Below are positions 9,570-18,602 of a stretch of 64,000 nucleotides of DNA, piece by piece. A model generated the notes under the pieces. The model did no database searches, was not told the origin of the DNA, and saw only the letters and a list, made by a program, of their open reading frames with translations. Source of the DNA: Myxococcales bacterium UBA1203 (lineage in GTDB: Bacteria; Myxococcota; Myxococcia; Myxococcales; UBA5297). The translations under genes were made by a program, and so were the position numbers. The first letter of the stretch is position 1, and each line of letters opens with the position of its first letter. The stretch is from the NCBI GenBank assembly GCA_002309695.1, contig DBXV01000004.1:75773-139772 (forward strand). The letters run 5' to 3'.

Positions 9570-11285
9570 ATGATTACTGAACTCAGGATTCGGAACCTCG
9601 CCATTGTCGAGTCCGCGGACATCCGCTTCGACGGCGGCTTCAACGTCATCACCGGCGAGACCGGCGCAGGCAAATCGCTTCTGGTGGATGCCCTGCACCT
9701 GATTCTCGGCGGACGCGCCAGCACCGACCTGATTCGCACCGGCGAGCGCGAGGCCTCGGTGGAGGCTTTTTTTGAGGGGCTGGACGGCAGCGGCATCCGC
9801 GGCCTGCTCGACGAGATGGGGCTCCCGGACGAGGAGAACGGCGAGCTGCTGGTCCGGCGGACGGTGAACGCTCAGGGCAAGAGCCGCGTCTGGCTGAACG
9901 GCGCTCTGGCCACTGTCGGGCAGCTGGAAAAGCTCTCGCGGTTCCTCGTGGACATCAGCGGTCAGCACGAACACGTCAGCCTGCTGAGGCCGGAGCTGCA
10001 CCTCGGACTCCTCGACGCTTTCGCGGGCACCGGCGAACAGCTGAATCACTTTCGCGAGGCGTTCGATGCGCTTCTGGCCCGGAAAAAAGAGCGCGATGTC
10101 CTGGCCAGTGACGACGCGGCCCGTGCCGACAGATGCGGCTGGCTGAAATTCCAGCTGGAAGAGCTGGATGCCGTGGACCCCAAACCGGGCGAGCTGGAAG
10201 AGCTGGAACAGCAGCGGCGCTCTCTCGAATCGGTGGAAAAGCAGCGGCGGATGCTGAGTGAGGCAGACGCCCTGATTTATTCGGGTGACGGGTGTGCCCT
10301 GGGGCAGGTCACCGCCGCCTGCGCGGCCCTGAAAGCTATCGCCGACGTGTCGCCCGAAGCGGCCGCCTGGGAAAAATCGCTCGATGAGATTCGCCTGGAG
10401 CTGAGCGAGCTGGCGCGGGACGTGGCCCGGCACAGCGGGGGACTCAATGAGGACCCGGAGGCGCTGGAACACGTCATTGAGCGCGAGGAGGACATCCGGC
10501 GGCTGACGCGCAAGCACGGCGGCACAGTGGAGGAGGTTCTGGCCCGGCGCGGGCGCATGCGGGAGGAGCTGGACAGCCTCGAACGCCGGGATGAGCGGCT
10601 GGAGGAACTGGACGCGGACATCCGGAAGCTGACAGCGGAAGCGCTGACGCGGGCCCGTGCGCTGTCCGAGGCGCGGCGCGCGGCGGCGAAGACCTTTGCC
10701 GAAGCCGTTGAGAACGAGCTGAAAAAGCTGGCCATGGAGCGGACGGTTTTTGAAGCAGCGCTCACGCCCTGTCAGGCCGGGACCGGTGCCATGCCGCTGG
10801 AAGGCGGCGGCTTTCTGACCCGCGCCGGACTGGAAAACGGTGAATTTCTCATCGCGCCCAATGCCGGCGAAACGATTCGGCCGCTCGCCCGCATTGCCTC
10901 CGGCGGCGAGCTGTCCCGCGTCATGCTGGCCATCAAGCGCGTCCTGGCCCGGGCTGATCCCGTCTTCACCTATGTCTTTGACGAAGTGGATACCGGCATG
11001 AGCGGCGCGGCTGCGGACGCTGTGGGCCGTCTGCTTCAGGAGGTCTCGCTGGGGCGGCAAATCATCGTCATCACGCACCTGCCCCAGATTGCCGCCTTCG
11101 GGACGCGCCACTTCACCGTCAGCAAGGAGTCCTCGGACGACGGCCGCGTGCGCACCAGAATCGAACCTCTGGACGAGGGCGGCCGCGAGCGCGAGCTGGC
11201 GCGGATGCTGGCGGGAAGCCACGTCACCGAAGCCGCTCTGGTCAACGCCCGGGCCATGCTCAGGGCGTGCGCCGCCGGCGTCTGA
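9570..11285 (+). CDS. recN: DNA repair protein RecN
   Basis: An SMC-like ATPase acting in double-strand-break repair. Walker A is GETGAGKS at residues 29-36, a QHEH motif follows in DISGQHEHVSL, long coiled coils occupy the middle, and the C-terminal half has the ABC signature RIASGGELSR and Walker B YVFDEVDTGMSG, then the family hallmark ITHLPQIAAFG. Its 571 residues match the usual length. It follows nadK directly and probably shares its transcript. The start is the first ATG, at the conserved MITELRIRNLAIVE. Confidence 0.96.
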   Translation: MITELRIRNLAIVESADIRFDGGFNVITGETGAGKSLLVDALHLILGGRASTDLIRTGEREASVEAFFEGLDGSGIRGLLDEMGLPDEENGELLVRRTVNAQGKSRVWLNGALATVGQLEKLSRFLVDISGQHEHVSLLRPELHLGLLDAFAGTGEQLNHFREAFDALLARKKERDVLASDDAARADRCGWLKFQLEELDAVDPKPGELEELEQQRRSLESVEKQRRMLSEADALIYSGDGCALGQVTAACAALKAIADVSPEAAAWEKSLDEIRLELSELARDVARHSGGLNEDPEALEHVIEREEDIRRLTRKHGGTVEEVLARRGRMREELDSLERRDERLEELDADIRKLTAEALTRARALSEARRAAAKTFAEAVENELKKLAMERTVFEAALTPCQAGTGAMPLEGGGFLTRAGLENGEFLIAPNAGETIRPLARIASGGELSRVMLAIKRVLARADPVFTYVFDEVDTGMSGAAADAVGRLLQEVSLGRQIIVITHLPQIAAFGTRHFTVSKESSDDGRVRTRIEPLDEGGRERELARMLAGSHVTEAALVNARAMLRACAAGV

Positions 11286-11286
11286 A

Positions 11287-11310
11287 CCCGCAAACGAAGC
11301 GGGCCTTTTC
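11287..11310 (+). terminator. Weak terminator after recN
   Basis: A short CCCGC / GCGGG stem with a seven-base loop, followed by CCTTTTCC, just after the recN stop. The stem is short, so termination may be partial. Confidence 0.45.
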
Positions 11311-11444
11311 CCCCTCCGGAGCCCGGGTTGACGCTGTGGGGGCCGTGAAGTAACCCGCCGCGCCTTTTTCGGACCCGCCCTGTTCCAGTGGGCCGTCCGA
11401 TGCCGGAACCCACCCGGTTCCACATTCCAGAATCGAGGAGCCAA

Positions 11445-11648
11445 ATGAGCAAAGCCACCGATGCCGATGTTTTCGACAAGCGCGTCGTCAATCGCCTCAT
11501 CCAGAACGGAACCATCACTGAGGCCGACTACAAAAAGCACCTGAAAGGCCTGCCCGACCGGGCCAAGGATGCCCTCCCCCTCGAAGCCCGGCTGGAAGAG
11601 ACCGACCTCTCCACCTATCTGACCGGCAAGGACAAAGAGAAAGACTGA
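11445..11648 (+). CDS. Small hypothetical protein
   Basis: A 67-residue charged, soluble protein beginning MSKATDADVFDKRVV. A strong ribosome site (GAGGAG) seven bases before the ATG supports the start; a longer frame opens at 11388 but has no such site. The sequence looks like a genuine small helical protein (NRLIQNGTITEADYKKHLK, then a Pro-containing turn and an acidic Lys/Asp tail), of the type placed beside housekeeping genes in Myxococcota. No family is recognised. Confidence 0.75.
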   Translation: MSKATDADVFDKRVVNRLIQNGTITEADYKKHLKGLPDRAKDALPLEARLEETDLSTYLTGKDKEKD

Positions 11649-11854
11649 GGTCAAAGGCTTTGAGGCCGACGGACGTGCGCCGCCTCTTCGGGGCGCAGCC
11701 GAAAAGCCGAGGCCATTGGCAGCAAATCAGGGCCGTTCCGGAACGCCGTCCGCGGCGATGCCAGGACGGCCCGTGTTGTATGGACCGGGCGCTTTTTCAG
11801 GCGGCTTTCGTTCCCTCCCTCACATCGCGCCCGCGCATCCATGCGGAGTGACCC

Positions 11855-12319
11855 ATGAGTGACGACACCGAAGGCAAGGGATTTCAGGTCAACGACCGGC
11901 GCATCAAATTCGATGAGAACGAGGCCGGTGCGGCCGCTTCCGATACGGCGAATGGCGGCGCGGCCACATCATCGGCTGCATCGGGGAACACCTCTTCCGG
12001 CGGCAGCAGAACGGTCGAGGGACCGGGCTGGAAGATGGAGCACCAGGACGAAAAAAAGCCCTCTGACCAGCTGCCGCCCATGGATTTCACCCACTTCTGC
12101 CTGTCCCTGGCCGGGTCAGCGCTCATCAATCTGGGCGACGCCGCCAGTCCCGAGTCGGGCAAGACCGAGTCTGACCTGAACATGGCCCGGCAGACCATCG
12201 ACATTCTGGCGATGCTGGAAGCGAAGACGCAGGGCAACCTCACGGAAGACGAGTCCAAGCTCCTGTCCACTGTCCTCTACGACCTGAGGATGCGCTTCCT
12301 CAGCAAGTCCAGGCCTTAA
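11855..12319 (+). CDS. DUF1844-domain protein
   Basis: A 154-residue protein. The C-terminal 75 residues match DUF1844: MDFTHFCLSLAGSALINLG, then LNMARQTIDILAMLEAKTQGN and a final LSTVLYDLRMRFL. The N-terminal half is low-complexity Ala/Gly/Ser/Thr and probably disordered. The function of DUF1844 is unknown; I recall it as scattered in Deltaproteobacteria, Planctomycetes and Acidobacteria. No signal peptide, so cytoplasmic. The 206 bases before it contain no gene I can see. Confidence 0.85.
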   Translation: MSDDTEGKGFQVNDRRIKFDENEAGAAASDTANGGAATSSAASGNTSSGGSRTVEGPGWKMEHQDEKKPSDQLPPMDFTHFCLSLAGSALINLGDAASPESGKTESDLNMARQTIDILAMLEAKTQGNLTEDESKLLSTVLYDLRMRFLSKSRP

Positions 12320-12406
12320 CCCGCCGACAGCTTCGTCCACGCAATGACGCTTTGGCCCAAGCCACAGACCGCCCTCCACACCTGAAAGCCTCCCGACGGC
12401 CATCCC

Positions 12407-13486
12407 ATGTCACTTCCGCTCCTCATGCTTTCGGCCGCACTGGCCGCCGCGCCCTCGGGAAGCAGGGCTCCCGCGTCCATCGACATCGCCTGGGTGCAGC
12501 GCCGCTCGCAGCGATCGGCGGCCCTCATTCTGCGCGAGGCGGACAGCCGTCTGATGGCCCGCTGCTTCGACCCCGAAGGCCTGGACCCGGATGAGGTGGA
12601 GCGGACTTCCGAAGCGATGACCGGCACAGAGGTTTCCCTGTTTCTGGGGCCGCGCCGCATCGCGCGGGGAGAAATCACCGGCGTGGAGACGGCCGCGGAC
12701 CCGCTTCTGCCCTGCGCCGTCACTGTTCTGGCCGACTTCGACAGGCCGCTTCCCATTCTGGCGAGAGGCGACGTTCTCTGGGCCACCAACCGGGCTCTGG
12801 GTTCCACGCCGCGCGAACCCGTTCGTCCCGAAGTCGTGGAGCGCGCCCGCGCGGCTCTTCCTGAAAAACTGAATCAGGCGTGCCTGTCGCAGAAGAGCGT
12901 TGCCCGCCGGGGGACCAAGCGCGGCACCTATGTCGGCTTCACCTGCCCCATGGACAGCGCCGTCAGTTCCGCCGTGGTCTTCGTTCCCAAATCCGGCCAG
13001 CCGGACGCGGCGCCGCGGCTGGTCCTCACGGAAGCCGGCGATTACGGGACGCTCAGTCTGGTGGAAGTGCTCGACCCGCGTTCCGAGAAGGGCCACCGGC
13101 TCGTGATGCTTCGGGAATGGGACGAGATTGAGCTCAGGCGCCTAGAAATCTGGGACGACGACGGAACTTCTGCGCGGACGGCTGCCTCCGAAGCGCTGGC
13201 CGAAGACATGATGTTTCTCGCGGGTGAAGACGCGCGCCGGCGCCGTGCCGCTCCTTTTGGAGACGCTTTTGACACCGATGGCGGGGGCGACGACGCGGCT
13301 GCTTCAGTTTCTTCCGAGGAAGAGCTGCCGCCCGGAACCATCGAAGGACTGCCCATCCGCCTGATGCCGAATGACGGAAGCGGTACGGGGACGCCTTCGG
13401 AGCGGACCAATGCCGCCGGGGATGGAGACGCTTCCACGAACTGGCAGTCGGAGCCGCCGATGTCCGTTCCGACACAGCAGAATTGA
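12407..13486 (+). CDS. Exported protein of unknown function
   Basis: A 359-residue protein with a short signal-like N-terminus (LLMLSAALAAAPSG). The mature region has two parts: about residues 25-135, with strands such as EVSLFLGPRRIARGEITGVE, and a second domain around 150-255 with two Cys (LNQACLSQ and GFTCPMDS) that could form a disulfide. The last 100 residues are acidic, Ala/Asp/Ser/Thr-rich and probably disordered. No ribosome site is evident before the ATG. No family is recognised. It converges on exbD with a four-base gap, so neither gene has room for a separate terminator there. Confidence 0.65.
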   Translation: MSLPLLMLSAALAAAPSGSRAPASIDIAWVQRRSQRSAALILREADSRLMARCFDPEGLDPDEVERTSEAMTGTEVSLFLGPRRIARGEITGVETAADPLLPCAVTVLADFDRPLPILARGDVLWATNRALGSTPREPVRPEVVERARAALPEKLNQACLSQKSVARRGTKRGTYVGFTCPMDSAVSSAVVFVPKSGQPDAAPRLVLTEAGDYGTLSLVEVLDPRSEKGHRLVMLREWDEIELRRLEIWDDDGTSARTAASEALAEDMMFLAGEDARRRRAAPFGDAFDTDGGGDDAAASVSSEEELPPGTIEGLPIRLMPNDGSGTGTPSERTNAAGDGDASTNWQSEPPMSVPTQQN

Positions 13487-13490
13487 CGGG

Positions 13491-13937
13491 TCAGTCGCCG
13501 CTCTGAGTGGCGATGGCCAGATTCGTCAGTCCCCTGGCGCGGGCGGACTCCATGACCTCCACTACCCGCCCGTGCGGCACATTTTTGTCCGCCTGGAGAA
13601 TCACCGTGGTCTGACTGGAGACGCGAAACGCGGATTCAAACAGCTCCGACAGTCCGCTCTCGTCGAGATCGCGCCCGCCGCTGACCACGCGGCCATCTTC
13701 GAGAATGGCGACAATCAGGTCGTTCTCGCTCCCCACATCGTCCGCGGCGGTCCCCTTGCCCGGCAGATTCACGTTGACGCCCGTCTGGCCGCCGGCCTCC
13801 ACGATGGCCGAGCTGGTGACCATGAAAATAATCAGCAGCACCAGAAAGATGTCGGTGAGCGGCGTGATGTTGATTTCGGCCACCACGCCGTCGTCGATGA
13901 AATCATCGCCGCTGTCCTGACGATTGCCCGCTGCCAT
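13491..13937 (-). CDS. exbD: ExbD/TolR-family biopolymer transport protein
   Basis: The small subunit of a proton-driven motor. The 148-residue form has one transmembrane helix near the N-terminus preceded by VAEINITPLTDIFLVLLIIF, where the Asp of PLTD is the conserved proton-binding residue, followed by a periplasmic domain ending RARGLTNLAIAT. A longer frame opens at 14009, but it would overlap exbB and is Arg-rich; the ATG at 13937 sits one base past the exbB stop codon, a coupled arrangement. No TonB, TolA or Pal gene is present in the window, so the energised partner is unknown. Confidence 0.9.
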   Translation of the reverse strand: MAAGNRQDSGDDFIDDGVVAEINITPLTDIFLVLLIIFMVTSSAIVEAGGQTGVNVNLPGKGTAADDVGSENDLIVAILEDGRVVSGGRDLDESGLSELFESAFRVSSQTTVILQADKNVPHGRVVEVMESARARGLTNLAIATQSGD

Positions 13938-13938
13938 T

Positions 13939-14694
13939 TCAGCCCGCCTCCGGCGCTGATGCCGAAGCAGAAGCCGGCGCCGGGGCAGCTGATGAGGGCT
14001 CCGACGCACCGGAGGAAGGCGAAGGAGCAGCCGACGCTCCCGGCGTGCCGCCGCTTCGCTCAGGCGCGGGCAAATCGGCCAGAAGCTCGCAGAACTCCTC
14101 GGAGAGAAGTTTCAGCTCCGCCGAGATGTTCCCCAGACGCGCCTGAAAAAAATTGAAGAAGACCACCGCCTCGATGGCCACGGCGATGCCGCTGGCTGTG
14201 GCGATGAGTGCCTGGGAAATGCCGGCCGCCACCACCGCGAAGCCGCCCGTCCCCGACTCAGCCATGGAGGAAAAGGCGCTCATAATGCCGACGACGGTGC
14301 CGAAGAGGCCGATGAAGGGGGCGATGGTGCCGATGGTGCCGATGGCCCACAGACGGCGCTTGAGCGTCAGAACGCGGGACAGCCGCTCCCGGTCCACAAC
14401 CGACTCAAAGCCGCGCCCGCCCTTCTGACGCCAGCGGGCAAAGCCGGCCAGATAGATGTCGGCCGCGAAGGCCTTGCTGCGGGCCGCCAGCTGCTCCGCG
14501 CTCACCGCATCCCCGCGCAAAAGTTCTCTGCTCACCGCGTCATGCAGCGCTTTGGCATCCGCGACGACGCGCCGCATGGCCAGCAGCCGCTCAATCGCCA
14601 GCGTCAGGGCAATGACCGAGGCGAGTGCGATGAAAACCAGCGTGCCGCCGCCGTGGGTCACCAGACCGATGAGCTCTTCCCGGGTCATGTTCAT
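13939..14694 (-). CDS. exbB: MotA/TolQ/ExbB proton channel protein
   Basis: A 251-residue inner-membrane protein with three predicted helices: about 15-37 (GTLVFIALASVIALTLAIE), then the paired helices around 125-180. The conserved cores IAPFIGLFGTVVGIM and ALIATASGIAVAIEAVVFFNFF match the MotA_ExbB domain. The C-terminal 40 residues are Ala/Ser/Pro-rich, unusual for ExbB, and likely disordered in the cytoplasm. It forms a two-gene operon with exbD. Function: conducts protons to energise an outer-membrane or envelope process. Confidence 0.92.
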   Translation of the reverse strand: MNMTREELIGLVTHGGGTLVFIALASVIALTLAIERLLAMRRVVADAKALHDAVSRELLRGDAVSAEQLAARSKAFAADIYLAGFARWRQKGGRGFESVVDRERLSRVLTLKRRLWAIGTIGTIAPFIGLFGTVVGIMSAFSSMAESGTGGFAVVAAGISQALIATASGIAVAIEAVVFFNFFQARLGNISAELKLLSEEFCELLADLPAPERSGGTPGASAAPSPSSGASEPSSAAPAPASASASAPEAG

Positions 14695-14712
14695 GGTGTG
14701 CCGAGGAAACTG

Positions 14713-14747
14713 AAAAGCGGCCCTCCCAAATTCAGGGAAGGCCGCTT
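14713..14747 (-). terminator. Terminator of the outer-membrane protein gene at 14781
   Basis: Stem GAAGCGGCCTTCCC / GGGAGGGCCGCTTTTC on the minus strand with an AT-rich loop, placed between the stop of the 14781 gene and the start of exbB. It separates these two minus-strand genes. Confidence 0.75.
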
Positions 14748-14780
14748 CAAACTGCCAAAACGCACAAAGGCCCTGGAAAA

Positions 14781-15734
14781 TCAGAGGAAGGACAGAACCA
14801 GGTAGGCGCCGATGGTTCCGCGCATGTCCCCGTTGTAGACGCCACCCTGGGCCCGAAGCTGAAGCCCCATGCGAAGAACATCCACCACCGGGAATTCCAT
14901 GCCGAGCCCGACCTGTCCGTTGACTCCGACCTGCGTGCAGTCGCTCTCCGTCTTGTAATCGAGGGTCATGCCGCCCACGCCGATGCCCAGCTGAAAGTAG
15001 AGATTGTGCATCGCGTAGATGTCCATGATCACGCTGCCCGCAAACTCAGACACGCCGTCCACCGTGTAGCGGCTGCTCCGGCCGCTGAGCCAGGGGTGAT
15101 AGTTGGCGGCGATGTCCACGCCCATCATCAGAGGGACGCGGGGATTGGGCCTGAATTTGAAGTCGAGGAAGCCGCCGAACCCGTGCGTTCCCGGCGATTC
15201 CCAGCGGTCGTCCCTGTCACCGTCGTCCGAGCTGCCGCTGTATTCGACCGCTCCAACACCCCAGCCCAGGCCCAGCTCCAGACGAACTTGGCCGCCGTAG
15301 GTCCGGGAGTGCCTGCTGCGCTCTTCATGAATCCGAAGACGTTCCTCTTCGCGAATCCGACGGCGGTCTTCCCTCTCCTGGAAGCGCTCCTCGCGCACCT
15401 TTCGCCGCTCAGCCCTGACCATCGCCCGACGCTCCGCAGCCATCGCCCGACGCTCTGCCCGGCGGTCCGAAGCTGACGCAGCGGCAGGCTCCGCAGCAGC
15501 GTCATCACCAGTGTCTGCGTCAGCCGCAGAAGCTGTCTTTGATCGGTCCACATCATCTGATGAGAGCAGCGGGGCATTTTCGGCATCATCCACTGCGGTC
15601 AGCGATGCCTCGGCATGGCCCGAAACCTGATCAGCGGCTCCGTCCGGCAGCGTCTCTGTGGCCCAGCCTGCTGTCGGCAGAAACAAAGCTGCGGCGAGGC
15701 AGCATCCAGTCAAAGGATTCATCCAGTTGTTCAT
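14781..15734 (-). CDS. Predicted outer-membrane beta-barrel protein with Arg/Glu-rich linker
   Basis: A 317-residue exported protein: signal peptide about 1-25 (CCLAAALFLPTAGWA), an acidic/Ala-rich segment, an extraordinary Arg/Glu-rich helix around residues 85-135 (RRAERRAMAAERRAMVR and so on), then a C-terminal domain of amphipathic strands starting RLELGLGWGVGAVEYSG and ending with aromatic or leucine residues (AYLVLSFL), as in outer-membrane barrels. It is a paralog of the next gene: both begin their mature part with ETLP(D/E)G and share FKFRPxxxVPLxxGxD and YLVLSF. The start at 15734 has AGAGG upstream. Confidence 0.75.
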   Translation of the reverse strand: MNNWMNPLTGCCLAAALFLPTAGWATETLPDGAADQVSGHAEASLTAVDDAENAPLLSSDDVDRSKTASAADADTGDDAAAEPAAASASDRRAERRAMAAERRAMVRAERRKVREERFQEREDRRRIREEERLRIHEERSRHSRTYGGQVRLELGLGWGVGAVEYSGSSDDGDRDDRWESPGTHGFGGFLDFKFRPNPRVPLMMGVDIAANYHPWLSGRSSRYTVDGVSEFAGSVIMDIYAMHNLYFQLGIGVGGMTLDYKTESDCTQVGVNGQVGLGMEFPVVDVLRMGLQLRAQGGVYNGDMRGTIGAYLVLSFL

Positions 15735-15860
15735 GTCACTTAAACCTCTTTCCGGCCCTTTGAATTCCCCCATGGCCCACTGCCATGGAGGTGCTGCTCA
15801 TGCGGCGGCATCCTCCTTCTGAAAGGATGGAGTCCGCCAGACGCATCCGACTCAGAAGAA

Positions 15861-16859
15861 TCAGAAGAAGGAGAGAACCAGATAGCCGCTGACGCCGCCG
15901 AAAAGGAGGTCCTTATTGAAGATGCCTCCCAGGAGCCGCAGCTGACCGCCCATACGGAAGCCCTTGGACAGCTCGAACTCCGCGCCAATCGCCGCCAGTC
16001 CGCTGATGCCGATGTCGATGTCGTTGCGGCTCCACGAGCGGTCCAGACCGCAGGCGCCGATGCCCAGCGTGATGTAGAGCTCCTTCATCGGATAGATGTC
16101 GAAGGCGACGTTCCCCGAAAACGCCGTCAGCCGGGCATTGGGGAAGTGGTCGTAGCGGTCCTGAACCCACGGCTGATGCGTGGCTGAAAGGTCGAGGCCG
16201 ATGTGCAGCGGCACCTGCGCGCTGGGCCTGAATTTCAGAGCCAGAAATCCCGCGGGCCCGGAGCTGTTCAGCGTCTCCTCCGAATAGACATCGTATGCCT
16301 GAGACTTCGTGGTGGACCCTGAACTCCAGCCGATGCCCAGTTCCAGCCTGAAAGGACCGCCGAACGTCTTGGCTTCCGCGGGCTGAGAACTCTGCGAGAT
16401 GCGGCGCTCATCAATCTGCGGGGGCGGCGCCTGGCGGTAATGGTCCTGGCTCTGCGCCTCCATATTCGGCGGCGGCGCGAGATAGCGGGAGTTGTCTTCC
16501 TCTGCCTGGCCCTGCGCCGCGTCCCCGCCCTCGGCAGAAGCGGCCTCATTCGACTCGCCCTCGCCCGCCTGCGCCGACTGCTCCTGCGTCTGCGCACCCG
16601 CGGCTTCCGCAGCCTTCTTGGCGGCGGCCTCTTCTTCGAGCGCCTTGATTTCGTCCGCCTGCTTTTTGGCCGCCTCGTAGTCATCCGAGGTGGGCAGCGA
16701 ATCGTCTCCGGAATCCAGAGCGTCGAATGAATCCTGGGCGTTGCCGCTCACCACGCCGCCTACGCCTTCGGGAAGAGTCTCGGCTGCCAACACATCTGCG
16801 GAGACGAAAAGAGCCGCGGCCAGGAAGCAGGAAAACGAGGTCATTGTCAGGCGTTTCAT
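15861..16859 (-). CDS. Predicted outer-membrane beta-barrel protein (paralog)
   Basis: A 332-residue paralog of the downstream gene. Signal peptide about 1-26 (SCFLAAALFVSADVLAAE), mature start ETLPEGVGGVVSGNA, then a linker rich in Ala/Glu/Gln with AAKKQADEIKALEEEAAAKKAAE that should be helical, and from about residue 165 a strand-rich domain (FRLELGIGWSSGSTTKS to GYLVLSFF). The terminal Phe fits recognition by the outer-membrane assembly machinery. The linker here is mixed or acidic, while its twin is strongly Arg-rich. A GGGAG ribosome site precedes the ATG. Function unknown. Confidence 0.75.
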   Translation of the reverse strand: MKRLTMTSFSCFLAAALFVSADVLAAETLPEGVGGVVSGNAQDSFDALDSGDDSLPTSDDYEAAKKQADEIKALEEEAAAKKAAEAAGAQTQEQSAQAGEGESNEAASAEGGDAAQGQAEEDNSRYLAPPPNMEAQSQDHYRQAPPPQIDERRISQSSQPAEAKTFGGPFRLELGIGWSSGSTTKSQAYDVYSEETLNSSGPAGFLALKFRPSAQVPLHIGLDLSATHQPWVQDRYDHFPNARLTAFSGNVAFDIYPMKELYITLGIGACGLDRSWSRNDIDIGISGLAAIGAEFELSKGFRMGGQLRLLGGIFNKDLLFGGVSGYLVLSFF

Positions 16860-17161
16860 GTCTTTGGACTCCCATCGGGTGGAAAGGAAACACAGTGGGC
16901 CAGTTCAGCGGGCCACCTCAGCAAAGCGGCGCGCCTGTAAACGTCACAGTTCCGGCAATCAATGATTCATCTGGTTGTCTGTTCGTCTCACCGTCAGTCC
17001 GGCCGTGCCCGCCGGTATCAGGCGTTTCTTTTTGCGGAACGGAGGCCTATGCGCCGCGCTCCAAAATCGCCGGCCGCCGGAGGCCTTTCCTCTGTCTCCC
17101 CTGCCCGGCGGCACTTCTCCCTTCCGGCTCCTTTCCGGAGGGCATCGCTTCGGAGGCCCGA
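16860..17161. other. Divergent intergenic region
   Basis: 302 bases between the outermost minus-strand outer-membrane gene and the plus-strand lipoprotein at 17162. It should carry both promoters, but I cannot point to convincing -35/-10 pairs. A GGAGG lies five bases before the ATG at 17162 and fixes that start. A second GGAGG-ATG pair at about 17040-17051 opens a frame of Arg/Pro-rich nonsense and is not called. Confidence 0.5.
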
Positions 17162-18580
17162 ATGCGCCGTCCATCGATTTCCTCAAGGCCCTCACCATTC
17201 TCGGCCATCCTGCTCTCTGCTGCGGTCTGCGCCCTCTCTGCCTGCGGCGGTGATGAAGCTGAAAGCGGCATCGAAGAGACCGATGCCTCCGCTGACGCCT
17301 CTTCTTCCGTGACCATCATCACCGATTCGGACGCGGGCCAGAGCGGCGGGAACGGCGATGGAGGGACCGACGTCTCGGATTCAGGTCCGGAGGCGCCGGA
17401 CAGCTCGGCCGGCGGCGATGAAGAAGATGACGCCGGCAGCGGCGACGCCGACGCGAATGGGAATGCGTCCGACGGCGGCTCAGACATTGAGAGCGATGCC
17501 GGTGAAGACGCGGGAACAGAAGAGGAGTGCACGCCGCTCCCGTTGGGTTCCCAGCCGCCGCACCCCAATCTGACCGGCGAGTATTCCACCGTCTATCCGG
17601 ACGGCTGTCCCATGACGGTCACGGCCTGGCGCGTGGCCCAGAAAAAGGGCGCCGGCGATTATGCCGTCCTCACCCGCTTCAAGGCTTTCGAGGTGGATGG
17701 CTTCGACGCCAGCGTCCTCTACGACACGCGCATCGTGGAAATCAGCGCGCCGGAGACTCACAAAAACGTGGTGCTCCTCGCCGCCGGCCAGAAGGGTCCC
17801 AGCGGCAGCGGGCACTCCAACGGCCTCACCGGGCAGGGGCTCGACTGGTTCGACGCCTGCGGCCGGGCCCGCTGCGAGGGCATCAAGCTCGACGGCAGGG
17901 CGATGGGGCTCAAGCTCAAGGCTCTCGGGTGGCTGCCTGAGGATGAGACCTACATGGCCTTCTCGCTCGACAACAACTTTGACTACACGATGTCCGAGAC
18001 CAAGCGGGACGCGGTGCTGCGCGGCTTCGTGGCCTGGCTGAAAACGAAAATCACGGCCGACACGGAGCGGGTGATTCTGGGCGGAAGTTCCCGGGGCGGG
18101 TGCCTCTCGATGCTCATCGCTCAGGCGCTTCGGGCGGACAGCGCCTACGACGGCGTCCGCATCTACGTCTCGTCCTTCGACGGCGTGTGCAAAAAGGAGA
18201 GCGAGCTGGGCGTCACCACCACCCGCATCGACAACCCGCTCAAGTCCTCTTACGGCGGCTGGGCCACAGATCTGAAAAGCCAGTTCCCCAGGCGCGACAG
18301 GCTGCGCATCTACCACCTGGCCGGCGGCGAAGAGGTGGTGACGATTTCCGGCGTTCGGGCCTTCTCCGCTTACGAGGGCACCACCCCGCCCGACACTGGG
18401 ACGAACATCGACTGGGGCTGGTTCAAGCAGACGTGGGTGCCCTGGGCGCACAAGGAAGTTGGCTCCGCTTTCATTGTGCCCGATGTGGGCGACCGTCCTC
18501 AGGCCGTGGCGGACACCATCGACGCGCAGCTCAGCTGGCTCAAGGCGGGTCTGGACAGCGAGCACGCCGGCGAAAACTGA
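17162..18580 (+). CDS. Lipoprotein with alpha/beta-hydrolase-like domain
   Basis: A 472-residue lipoprotein: basic N-terminus, lipobox ALSAC (Cys28), then a disordered Asp/Ser/Gly/Ala-rich linker of about 110 residues typical of myxobacterial surface lipoproteins. From about residue 135 it resembles a serine hydrolase, with a nucleophile elbow VILGGSSRGG (Ser310 the likely nucleophile), a following helix LSMLIAQAL, and a later HLAGGEE and DWGWFKQTWVPWAHKEV, which could supply acid and His. The substrate is unknown; esterase or acyl hydrolase is the best guess. GGAGG lies five bases before the ATG. It converges on the DsbA-like gene. Confidence 0.75.
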   Translation: MRRPSISSRPSPFSAILLSAAVCALSACGGDEAESGIEETDASADASSSVTIITDSDAGQSGGNGDGGTDVSDSGPEAPDSSAGGDEEDDAGSGDADANGNASDGGSDIESDAGEDAGTEEECTPLPLGSQPPHPNLTGEYSTVYPDGCPMTVTAWRVAQKKGAGDYAVLTRFKAFEVDGFDASVLYDTRIVEISAPETHKNVVLLAAGQKGPSGSGHSNGLTGQGLDWFDACGRARCEGIKLDGRAMGLKLKALGWLPEDETYMAFSLDNNFDYTMSETKRDAVLRGFVAWLKTKITADTERVILGGSSRGGCLSMLIAQALRADSAYDGVRIYVSSFDGVCKKESELGVTTTRIDNPLKSSYGGWATDLKSQFPRRDRLRIYHLAGGEEVVTISGVRAFSAYEGTTPPDTGTNIDWGWFKQTWVPWAHKEVGSAFIVPDVGDRPQAVADTIDAQLSWLKAGLDSEHAGEN

Positions 18581-18602
18581 AAGAGCCGTCCCGATGACTG
18601 TC

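Noticed and set aside
11328..11356. TTGACG with TAACCC 17 bases later as a promoter for the small gene at 11445
   Set aside because: The -10 match is poor and the region is GC-rich; the pair also forms a CGGGTT/AACCCG palindrome by chance.
9543..11654. 703-codon minus-strand open frame opposite recN
   Set aside because: Antisense to recN with all its motifs; composition is a shadow of the coding strand.
17049..17312. Plus-strand frame with a good GGAGG-ATG pair
   Set aside because: The product is Pro/Arg/Ser-rich nonsense and it overlaps the lipoprotein gene at 17162 in another frame.
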